This document shows, one piece after another, positions 1-6,238 of a DNA stretch of 23,455 nucleotides. Origin of the DNA: a virus; IMG/VR virus record IMGVR_UViG_3300035698_007176, positions 1 to 23,455 of that record; one strand, written 5' to 3'. A model generated the notes under the pieces. The model was given only the letters and a program-made list of their open reading frames with translations, had not been told where the DNA came from and did no database searches. A program made the translations under genes and the position numbers. The first letter of the stretch is position 1. Each line of letters starts with the position of its first letter.

Positions 1-1
1 G

Positions 2-1003
2 CAGTCACTGCAACTCGATCGCATCGCGGACGCCAGCCCCTGGGTCGTCGAAAACTGCCCCGGGGCTACGATTGTGTATGCGTCTACGCGGAAACACACG
101 GAGGCCTATGCGGATTCCATTGCGCGTTACACCGACCGGCCGACGTTCTTCTACCACGGAGGCATGAACCAGAACGATCGTAAGTTCAGCCAGGACAAGT
201 TCATGTCGGACCCGGACGCCATCATCTCAGCCACCAACGCCTTCGGTATGGGGGTCGACAAGCCAGACATCCGGAACGTCGTTCACTTCGACATCCCAGG
301 TAACCTGGTTTCTCTGGCCCAGGAGGTGGGTCGAGCAGGTCGTGACGGTAATGATGCTTTCTGCACCATCATCCCCACAGCCGAGGGCATTCGCACCCAG
401 CGACACTTCATCCGGTGTGGTAACCCGACCCCCAAAGATATCCGCGCCTTCTTTCAGGCTGCGGCATCCATGCGGGAAGGGCGGAATGGCGCGATCACAG
501 CTAAGCGGGACGAGATTGCCGCCGCAGCCAACATCGATCCGTTCGCTATCCAGGCCATCATGACCTTCTGCCTGGGTGAGAACATCTTCTACCACGACAC
601 TGCGGCTGCGCGCCAGCAACGTCTGCGGTTCGCGGATGTGATCCCGTCTCTCACAAAGATGCAGCAGGAGACCAGGAATGCTCTCTTCGATGTGTCGGTC
701 GAGAAGGACGGGTGGTTGCAGTTCGACATCGAGGCGTTGTCTGAGCAGCTCAGTAAGGAACCTACCACCGTGATGGGCCGGCTACGGAAGCTACACGACC
801 TGGGATACATCGAGTGGGTAAGGGCGGCGTCGTCTAAACCTCTGCAGATTGGTAAGCAACCCAGCGAGATTCCTCAGGAGTCCTTCGATCGGTTGGCAGA
901 GAAAGCAGCGCAGTCATTGGCTGACCTGCAGTCTGTGTTGGAGTATGCTGAGACGGCGGACGACGAGAAGCATGATTTCCTGGAGGCACACCTGAACCGA
1001 TGA
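2..1003 (+). CDS. RecQ-like ATP-dependent DNA helicase, 3' part (5' end outside window)
   Basis: The frame is open from the left edge, so the GTG at 74 is not the true start and the N-terminal ATPase half (Walker A, DEAD/DEAH box) is missing. The visible part is the second RecA-like domain of a superfamily 2 helicase. A strand like GATIVYASTRK opens it; YHGGMNQNDR follows. Motif V reads ATNAFGMGVDKPDIRNVVH and motif VI reads QEVGRAGRDG, with the arginine fingers present. Downstream, the segment with EALSEQLSKEPTTVMGRLRKLHDLGYIEW looks like a winged helix of RQC type. The usual four-cysteine zinc site of bacterial RecQ is not evident. RecQ-family helicases unwind DNA 3'-5' in recombination and replication restart; a phage copy probably serves replication or recombination. 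The family call is secure; which RecQ subgroup is not. Confidence 0.9.
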   Translation, partial: QSLQLDRIADASPWVVENCPGATIVYASTRKHTEAYADSIARYTDRPTFFYHGGMNQNDRKFSQDKFMSDPDAIISATNAFGMGVDKPDIRNVVHFDIPGNLVSLAQEVGRAGRDGNDAFCTIIPTAEGIRTQRHFIRCGNPTPKDIRAFFQAAASMREGRNGAITAKRDEIAAAANIDPFAIQAIMTFCLGENIFYHDTAAARQQRLRFADVIPSLTKMQQETRNALFDVSVEKDGWLQFDIEALSEQLSKEPTTVMGRLRKLHDLGYIEWVRAASSKPLQIGKQPSEIPQESFDRLAEKAAQSLADLQSVLEYAETADDEKHDFLEAHLNR

Positions 1004-1221
1004 CCGGTCCTCATTGCCTGGAAGCCCAGGAGTGCCGCGGCGACTTCTGGAATACTCTGGAGACTGCTATGGGCGAGTGCGGCGGCGGGTTCCCCATAGA
1101 GAGGATTGCCAAGATGAGCTTGGAGGATGTCGTAGAGGTGCTGGCGCAGAACGGGATCCGCATGGTTTACATCGAGGGCGCCAAGATCAGCAAGGCGAGG
1201 CAGGCAACGACTGCGTCGTAG
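1000..1221 (+). CDS. small hypothetical protein (73 aa)
   Basis: The start codon overlaps the helicase stop as ATGA, indicating translational coupling. The protein has a short Cys-containing N-terminus, then a likely helical stretch (FPIERIAKMSLEDVVEVLAQNG) and a strand (IRMVYIEGAKI). No family is recognised. A competing ORF in another frame, from 1014 to 1244, has Arg/Gly-rich low-complexity content typical of a shadow frame and was rejected. The context suggests an accessory gene of the helicase transcript. No function is assigned. Confidence 0.6.
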   Translation: MTGPHCLEAQECRGDFWNTLETAMGECGGGFPIERIAKMSLEDVVEVLAQNGIRMVYIEGAKISKARQATTAS

Positions 1222-1247
1222 ACGGATTGCCATTCGAGAAGTAAAAT
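1219..1247 (+). promoter_or_regulatory. candidate sigma70-like promoter before the beta N-terminal gene
   Basis: TAGACG at 1219-1224 (4 of 6 matches to TTGACA) lies 17 bases before TAAAAT at 1242-1247 (5 of 6 matches to TATAAT). The start codon is 15 bases after the -10 box, so the predicted leader is about 8 nt and no good Shine-Dalgarno fits in it. Confidence 0.45.
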
Positions 1248-1262
1248 GGTAGAAGTTAGACT

Positions 1263-2750
1263 ATGCAGCAGCCGACTGATACCCCTGAACCGCCGCCTGG
1301 CGTCACGCTTCGAGACCCTGAGGACTCAGACGCTATCCGCGGTGACATCGAGGACTCGATGCTCGGTGCGATGGACCGCTACGTGAACGGGTATTCCTAC
1401 GGCGGCGTTAAGCTTGAGCTGAAGGACCTGAAATACGTCGGCGCCAAGTCCTACTCCAAGAAGGAGCAGAGCGATGCGTTGATGAGTGACCGTCTACTGT
1501 CCCGCCGGCTGCGCGGAACAGTCAGGCTGGTCAATGAAGAGGACAACAGCGTCCTGGACGAGAAGAAGAATATCACGCTGGCCCAGGTGCCCTACCTCAC
1601 TGAGCGCGGGACCTTCATCGACAACGGCAGCGAGTTCAGCCCTGTGATGCAGTCACGACTGCTGCCTGGGTCTTACACCCGCCGCAGGGACAACGGGGAG
1701 TTGGAGACGCACTTCAACACTCGACCCGGCACGGGGTCGGCCATGCGAGTCACATTTGATCCGACGTCCGCCCAGTATCGCCTCAAGGTTGGGTCTTCGG
1801 ATCTGCACGCTTACTCGGTCTTTAAGGACCTGGGCGTGACCGACGAGGAGCTGGAGCGCAGGTGGGGGCCGGATATTCTGGAGGCCAACCGAGCTAAGTA
1901 TTCCCGCCACACACTCGACAGGCTCTACAAGAAGGCCATTCCCAAGTGGGAGCGGGACGATTCGCGGGAGCCGGCAGAGAAGGTCAAGGAGATCCGGGCG
2001 GCGTTCGATCGTGCTCAGGTATCCGACGGCATCCTCAAGCAGAACCTGCCAAACCTCTACAGCCAGGAGAAAGCAGCTCGGTGGCGTATGGAGGGGCGAG
2101 CAATCCAGGTCATCCAGAACATGGCCAAGGAAGCCTCGCAACACTTCGAGCCCGACTTCACAGCCGCGCAGGTGTTCGACCAGTGGGAGTTCTTCGAGGT
2201 TGGTATGACGAAGCGGGCAGCGTTCGACCCGGACTTGAGCCCGGAGGAACTGAAGGAGACTTACAACTCTGTCTACGGCGGATCCGGGCCGAGGTTAGCA
2301 TCCATGCGGGCGTGGCCGAAGCACTGGCTCGACGGAACGGACAGTCAGGGTTGGCTGCAGTGGTATGAGAATTACTCCGCCGGTCGCCGAGGGGACACTG
2401 ACGAAAAGCAGAAGAAGCGGTGGAAGAACTTCAAATCCTTGCACGGCTCTCAGTTCGTAGCCAAACCCACACCGCGCAGAGCTTACGCCCTGGTGAACTG
2501 GGGGATCGACCCGATCAAGATGCTCTCGGACGAGAAGGGAGAGGACATGAAGGAGGAGATGGAGCGCTACCGCCGCGGCGAGTATGTGAAGTGGTTCATG
2601 AACCGCCACGACTTCGATGACGATGAGGCTACGCGGTTAGGCAAGTTGGCAAAAGGCCGAGGCGCCAAGACAGTGGACGAAGTTCCAGGCCCGGGTCAGC
2701 TGATGACGCTTGCGCTGGACGGTCACATTCAACCAGAAGATTTGAAATGA
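1263..2750 (+). CDS. phage multisubunit RNA polymerase, beta subunit N-terminal part, with an extra C-terminal module
   Basis: 495 residues. Residues 105-140 (ITLAQVPYLTERGTFIDNG, then SEFSPVMQSRLLPGSY) match the bacterial RpoB segment around '[27 protein letters not shown]'. Residues about 146-202 follow the next RpoB block ('iiPxRGxWLxFExDxKxxxxVRIDRRRKxP...LRALGxsdEEIL'), ending here in LGVTDEELERRWG. This is the N-terminal/lobe region of beta and is colinear with the next polymerase gene. The region after residue 315 is not RpoB-like. It begins with TKRAAFDPD and contains SQGWLQWYENYSAGRRG, then QKKRWKNF, which resembles an uncharacterised GW-WY-GRR-RW module I recall from phage and giant-virus proteins. 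The downstream stop overlaps the start of the next ORF as ATGA. The gene sits among head genes, suggesting a virion polymerase. Family assignment is firm for residues 100-200 and inferred for the rest. Confidence 0.8.
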   Translation: MQQPTDTPEPPPGVTLRDPEDSDAIRGDIEDSMLGAMDRYVNGYSYGGVKLELKDLKYVGAKSYSKKEQSDALMSDRLLSRRLRGTVRLVNEEDNSVLDEKKNITLAQVPYLTERGTFIDNGSEFSPVMQSRLLPGSYTRRRDNGELETHFNTRPGTGSAMRVTFDPTSAQYRLKVGSSDLHAYSVFKDLGVTDEELERRWGPDILEANRAKYSRHTLDRLYKKAIPKWERDDSREPAEKVKEIRAAFDRAQVSDGILKQNLPNLYSQEKAARWRMEGRAIQVIQNMAKEASQHFEPDFTAAQVFDQWEFFEVGMTKRAAFDPDLSPEELKETYNSVYGGSGPRLASMRAWPKHWLDGTDSQGWLQWYENYSAGRRGDTDEKQKKRWKNFKSLHGSQFVAKPTPRRAYALVNWGIDPIKMLSDEKGEDMKEEMERYRRGEYVKWFMNRHDFDDDEATRLGKLAKGRGAKTVDEVPGPGQLMTLALDGHIQPEDLK

Positions 2751-2926
2751 CAGACGCTGGGTTACTTTACGCCACGACGGCGATACTGTGGGGGATGTAC
2801 TCGTCAGTCCGCACGCACAATCTTTACGGGAGCGAAGGGCGTCAGATGCTGTCCTTCGTGATCAACGTGTTGGTTTGCCCCGTCGCCATTATGGTCACCA
2901 TTTACCAAGAGACCCATGACAGCTAA
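2747..2926 (+). CDS. small membrane protein (59 aa)
   Basis: The start overlaps the preceding stop as ATGA at 2747-2750, and the gene runs 11 bases into the next polymerase gene. The protein begins MTDAGLLYATTAILWGMYS and ends VCPVAIMVTIYQETHDS. It has two hydrophobic stretches (about residues 5-20 and 35-53) separated by a charged loop (SVRTHNLYGSEGRQ), so it is probably a two-segment membrane protein. It fills the gap between two polymerase genes with coupled junctions on both sides, which supports its being real. A holin-like role is possible from size and topology alone, but nothing specific supports it. Confidence 0.6.
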   Translation: MTDAGLLYATTAILWGMYSSVRTHNLYGSEGRQMLSFVINVLVCPVAIMVTIYQETHDS

Positions 2927-4589
2927 GCCCGCTCCTACCGCCAACCCTATGGCTCATCACCGCTACCTGGCGGATGACGACGAGCACGAAGCTTACTCAC
3001 CGATCGGGGTCGACGGTCTACTTGCCGCCACGGAGAAGCTCCTGGCAGTCAACCGCGGCCTGGCAGATCCCGATGACCGCGACTCGTTACCCAATGACCG
3101 GGTGCATACGGTGGACCGCCTACTAGCCGAGCGAGTGAAGCTCGATCACGGGCGGACTCTCCGGTCCATGATGGGTCGCCTGAGTCGGGCGAAGACACTC
3201 CAACCATTTGGGGCCAATGCGTTTGGCGAATACTCCACGGGCTACATCAAGAGTAACCCACTGGTCCCGGCTCTCGAGGGGATCAACCTCATGCATAACC
3301 TGGAGCAGAAATGCCGCATCACCAAGATGGGGCCAGGAGGGATCGGCGATCCCAACGCAATTACGGAGGACATGCAGGCTGTGTCAGCGACGCAGTTCGG
3401 CTTCGTGGATCCTATCGCGGGGCCAGAAAGCCTGTCCAGGGACACGTTGATATTAAGTGACTTAGGTTGGGTTACGGCTCACGAGGTAACGATGAAGCAC
3501 CGCCTGGCTTGTAACATCGACGGGCGGTTGGAGTTCCGCCATCCAGAGAAGGTTCACAGTTACCCGTTCAAGGGTGAGTTGATTGGGGTGAAGACGAAGT
3601 TCATGGATTTCCTCGTGACTCCCACGCACCGCATATGGTCCAGGGATACGGACAAGCGCAACGCTCTTGGTCGTCACTGGCAGATGAGGTTCGCGGGGGA
3701 CATCTTCGGTCGCGCCGTGAATTTCGAGATGGCTCACGACCCTATCCTGCACACTGGAGATGAGACGTTCACGGGCCTCGAAGGCTGCGAGTTCCCGATG
3801 GGGCCGTGGTGTAAGTTCCTGGCCTACTGGATGGCTGACGGGTCCCTCAAAGGAGATGGGGCGTGGATTGCGATTACCAATGCTACTACCAGACCAGCAT
3901 ACGCCGGCATAGGGGAGGTCCTGGACGCTCTGGGTCTACAGTGGAAATACAGTCCCAGCAAGGATCCTGGAGCAGTAGGTAAGGGGGACTTTCTGATCAA
4001 GCACGGCGCGCTGTGGGATTACCTGCGGCAGTTCGGCAAGGCCGGGACGAAGTATCTGCCAGACTACATCCTACGCCAGAGCGTTGAGGTGCGGGAGTCT
4101 GTATGGCAGTCTCTCATGGAGACTGACAGCCGGGTCAACGCGTCGCATACCTCGTTCGTCTCCACCAGTAAGAGGTTCGCTCGTGTGGTGGAGCGCCTGC
4201 TGATATCCCTCGGTCACCCAGTATCCTTTCGCGAAGAGCCTGATTCCAGAGAGCACGTTAAATCCACTAATTGGGTTGTCTCGAAGCTGAAGCTGACGAC
4301 GCGGCAGGCGATGACGCCTTCCCACAACGGGTGGTACAAAGAGGCCTACGATGACGACGTGTTCTGCGTCACCGTCTCAGGCGGGATGATCTTCACTCGC
4401 CGAGGTGATGGTTACGGGCATTGGACGGGTAACTCTGAGAAAGCAGGCATCGATGTGCGCCTTGCTCACGGAGCAAGGATTGGGTCAGATGGTCGAATTT
4501 ATCAGTTGCTACTCAACCGTAAAACCGGTAAGAATGAATGGGTCTCCCCTAGTGATATGAGGGGTAAGACCGTCAAACTACCCGACTAA
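2916..4589 (+). CDS. phage RNA polymerase beta subunit, central part, interrupted by an intein
   Basis: 557 residues, of which 172-506 are an intein; the spliced product would be about 222 residues. The N-extein has DPDDRDSLPNDRVHTVDRLL (51-70), matching RpoB 'DDIDHLGNRRVRSVGELL'. It then has NLEQKCRITKMGPGGI (128-143), matching 'ELTHKRRLSALGPGG', and FGFVDPIAGPE (161-171), matching 'YGRICPIETPE'. The C-extein SEKAGIDVRLAHGARIGSDG continues as 'GPNIGLIxSLAxYAxxNEYG'. This is the fork/rifampicin-pocket region of beta, following directly from the gene at 1263. The start ATG lies inside the end of the small membrane gene; the upstream sequence has only a weak purine run (AAGAGA). The protein ends shortly after this block, and the following beta sequence resumes in the gene at 17367. 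As translated, the protein must be spliced to restore the conserved motif. Confidence 0.88.
   Translation: MTAKPAPTANPMAHHRYLADDDEHEAYSPIGVDGLLAATEKLLAVNRGLADPDDRDSLPNDRVHTVDRLLAERVKLDHGRTLRSMMGRLSRAKTLQPFGANAFGEYSTGYIKSNPLVPALEGINLMHNLEQKCRITKMGPGGIGDPNAITEDMQAVSATQFGFVDPIAGPESLSRDTLILSDLGWVTAHEVTMKHRLACNIDGRLEFRHPEKVHSYPFKGELIGVKTKFMDFLVTPTHRIWSRDTDKRNALGRHWQMRFAGDIFGRAVNFEMAHDPILHTGDETFTGLEGCEFPMGPWCKFLAYWMADGSLKGDGAWIAITNATTRPAYAGIGEVLDALGLQWKYSPSKDPGAVGKGDFLIKHGALWDYLRQFGKAGTKYLPDYILRQSVEVRESVWQSLMETDSRVNASHTSFVSTSKRFARVVERLLISLGHPVSFREEPDSREHVKSTNWVVSKLKLTTRQAMTPSHNGWYKEAYDDDVFCVTVSGGMIFTRRGDGYGHWTGNSEKAGIDVRLAHGARIGSDGRIYQLLLNRKTGKNEWVSPSDMRGKTVKLPD
3429..4433 (+). mobile_element. intein with LAGLIDADG-type homing endonuclease in the beta central gene
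   Basis: It spans residues 172-506 (335 aa) of the host protein. Block A begins at Ser1 (SLSRDTLILSDLGWVTAHEV). Block B has VTPTHRIW with the TxxH histidine. The first endonuclease helix is KFLAYWMADGSLKGDG and the second is near ESVWQSLMETDSR. Block F is DDVFCVTVSGGMIFTRRGDG, and block G ends HWTGN before the +1 serine. The penultimate residue is Gly rather than the usual His, a known variation. The second endonuclease motif is weaker than the first (TDS instead of TDG), so nuclease activity is uncertain. The insertion lies between PIAGPE and SEKAGID, in the counterpart of PIETPEGPNIG, one of the most conserved beta motifs. Removing it leaves an uninterrupted beta alignment. Confidence 0.9.
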
Positions 4590-4590
4590 T

Positions 4591-4788
4591 ATGAGTGAAC
4601 CAACCGACTTCCCGATGCCCTCACAAGAGGAGTTCCGTAACGCCCGCCACGCTGGATTTGATGATTCAGTAGCGCCACTGGCTACGGAACGTCGCGACCG
4701 TCTGACTGCTGCCCACCGTCCCCAGGACGCTCGCCGTGAGGCGAATGTGAATGGGTTCTACGCAAGTGTCCTCGGTAACGAAGACTGA
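4591..4788 (+). CDS. small hypothetical protein (65 aa)
   Basis: It begins one base after the stop of the beta central gene, and its stop overlaps the next start as TGATG, so it is translationally linked on both sides. It is polar and probably mostly disordered (SEPTDFPMPSQEEFRNARHA), with several Arg and Asp residues and a short C-terminal segment (ANVNGFYASVLGNED). No homologue family is recognised. Its position inside the polymerase transcript raises the possibility of a small polymerase or virion accessory factor, but this is inference from location only. Confidence 0.6.
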   Translation: MSEPTDFPMPSQEEFRNARHAGFDDSVAPLATERRDRLTAAHRPQDARREANVNGFYASVLGNED

Positions 4789-5507
4789 TGTCACACGCCA
4801 GACGGCGAGTCGAAAACCCCGATAGAGCTTTCGACTCCGCTAAGACGGCGCCCGCCTCCGGCACGCCGCTAGCGTTAGTATATCTGGAGTCCTACCTCGA
4901 GGGGAAGGCGAACAGGAAGCTAGCGACTGCAGCCCTTCTGGGGTGTAGCACGCGCACAGCTGGGAGGATCGCTTCGCGCACCACAGCTTACACGGCTGGG
5001 ATGAAGATGGAGTGGGTCTACCGCATCTGCGCCGTAGTCGGGAAACCTATGGGCGACATCCTGGGAAGCCGCAACCCAAAGGAGTGGGGAGACTGTATCA
5101 TCGGTTGGAACCACGCCCGCAATGCTGCGGAGGGTATCCAGTTCGCAACGGACTGCGCTCTCGCTATCGTCTACAAGGCCTACACCGGGTTCTCTCTGAC
5201 CGGTGGGTTTACTGTTTCGTATCACGGGGGCTTCCCGAGTGACGTGACAATCTTCCTGTCCCCAGCGCCAGAGATGAGCGTCAACAAGGGTCGATTCGGG
5301 TTGCACCGGATAATCGTGACCTCTGAGCGCACCTCGCCCGACAATCGCAAACGGATGTTCGTGCAGCACATCGACCCAGTGGATGACCTGCAGGATAAGA
5401 ATTTCCTGACCGTTAAATACCTCGAACAAATACTCAAATATATCTATGGCATTACAAAGCACCTCCCCGCCGAGCTCCAACGAGAGGCAGCTCGATCGGC
5501 CGCCTAA
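4788..5507 (+). CDS. protein with probable helix-turn-helix N-terminal region (239 aa)
   Basis: Residues 43-92 (RKLATAALLGCSTRTAGRIA ... VYRICAVVGKPMGDILG) fit the layout of a Cro/C1 (XRE)-type helix-turn-helix: a helix, the LGCSTRTAGRI recognition unit, and a last helix with RICAVVGKPMGDIL like 'RIAKALGVSLDDLL'. A variable loop of about ten residues separates the parts. The C-terminal two thirds has mixed strands and helices (GGFTVSYHGGFPSDVTIFLS) and matches no family I recognise. The start is coupled to the previous gene (TGATG). DNA binding is inferred from the pattern. A role in phage transcription or DNA packaging would suit the position between polymerase and portal genes. Confidence 0.6.
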   Translation: MSHARRRVENPDRAFDSAKTAPASGTPLALVYLESYLEGKANRKLATAALLGCSTRTAGRIASRTTAYTAGMKMEWVYRICAVVGKPMGDILGSRNPKEWGDCIIGWNHARNAAEGIQFATDCALAIVYKAYTGFSLTGGFTVSYHGGFPSDVTIFLSPAPEMSVNKGRFGLHRIIVTSERTSPDNRKRMFVQHIDPVDDLQDKNFLTVKYLEQILKYIYGITKHLPAELQREAARSAA

Positions 5508-6225
5508 CCCAGGCGACGCCGTCGCGGCCTTCGTCGACCAGCTGCGAGACGGCGACGATTCCGATCTTTACACGGACGAAGACGAAGCTGCCGCAGCGCA
5601 GGAGTCATCGTACCTAGCGTCACTGTCTGCCCCGGTAGACCCCGTAACCTTGGCGCGCGTTCAAACGGGCCCAGTGCTACCAGCGGTTCTGCAGAGAATA
5701 TTTGGCACACCAGCAGAAGACGAGCTGATGGCGGTGGCTAAGATCCTGGACCCGCAGGCCAGGAAGACGCTGACTCTGGTGTTCCACACGGAAGCTGGGG
5801 ATGTTAAGTGCCCGGTCAACTGGTCCTCGGTCGCCCCCGAGCGACTCCACCTTGAGGATCGGCTACTGCTTATGATGGTGAGATCCTCTGAGACCATGTT
5901 CTCCCCCAACCCTGCTGCGAAGCTGGAGATCAGTTTCCTGGAGAGTAGGAGCGCCCCTAGGAGAAAGGTGATCTGCCTTGCTCCTCCCATGCAGCTCTAC
6001 GCCGGTGTCGGTGTTGACTTGCTGTGCTTTCTGCCTGACACTGATCCTATGGAAAAGACAGGAAAACTCGAAGACGGTGCTCCATCGGTAGTCTCAGGAC
6101 TACCTAGCGACACTGTGAACGAAGACGGAGAACCAACCGTCGAGGGTGAGAAGTCGGCCTCGATGCTCGGTGCTGTAGCCTCTGGACCCCCTGAGGTAGA
6201 CTTCGACAAGGTACGCGAGGGCTGA
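5446..6225 (+). CDS. hypothetical protein (259 aa), acidic ends
   Basis: The ATG at 5446 overlaps the preceding gene by 62 bases. It is kept because the next in-frame ATG (about 5728) would remove a third of the protein; a shorter non-ATG start cannot be excluded. No Shine-Dalgarno is present and the upstream region is AT-rich. The N-terminus (to about residue 60) is polar and acidic. The core (about 70-195) has alternating hydrophobic strands (KTLTLVFHTEAGDVKCPVNW, LEISFLE, RKVICLAPPMQLYAGVGVDL) suggesting a beta-rich fold. The last 60 residues are low-complexity and probably disordered. Its place just before the portal gene suggests a virion or head-assembly protein, but no family is recognised. 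Confidence 0.65.
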   Translation: MALQSTSPPSSNERQLDRPPNPGDAVAAFVDQLRDGDDSDLYTDEDEAAAAQESSYLASLSAPVDPVTLARVQTGPVLPAVLQRIFGTPAEDELMAVAKILDPQARKTLTLVFHTEAGDVKCPVNWSSVAPERLHLEDRLLLMMVRSSETMFSPNPAAKLEISFLESRSAPRRKVICLAPPMQLYAGVGVDLLCFLPDTDPMEKTGKLEDGAPSVVSGLPSDTVNEDGEPTVEGEKSASMLGAVASGPPEVDFDKVREG

Positions 6226-6231
6226 TATACT
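6203..6231 (+). promoter_or_regulatory. leaderless-type promoter before the portal gene
   Basis: TCGACA at 6203-6208 (5 of 6 matches to TTGACA) is separated by 17 bases from TATACT at 6226-6231. The ATG at 6239 is only 7 bases after the -10 box, so transcription should start within about a base of the start codon. Confidence 0.6.
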
Positions 6232-6238
6232 CTGCAGC

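Noticed and set aside
1014-1244. Alternative ORF in another frame over the 73-residue gene
   Set aside because: Arg/Gly-rich low-complexity content, no coupling to the helicase stop; the frame starting at 1000 looks like a protein and overlaps as ATGA.
1653-2144. Minus-strand ORF of 163 residues
   Set aside because: It lies fully within the beta N-terminal gene, whose RpoB match in this region is clear on the plus strand.
3429-4433. Group I intron instead of intein
   Set aside because: The insertion keeps one open frame with its host protein and has protein splicing blocks A, B, F and G at both ends, so it is an intein.
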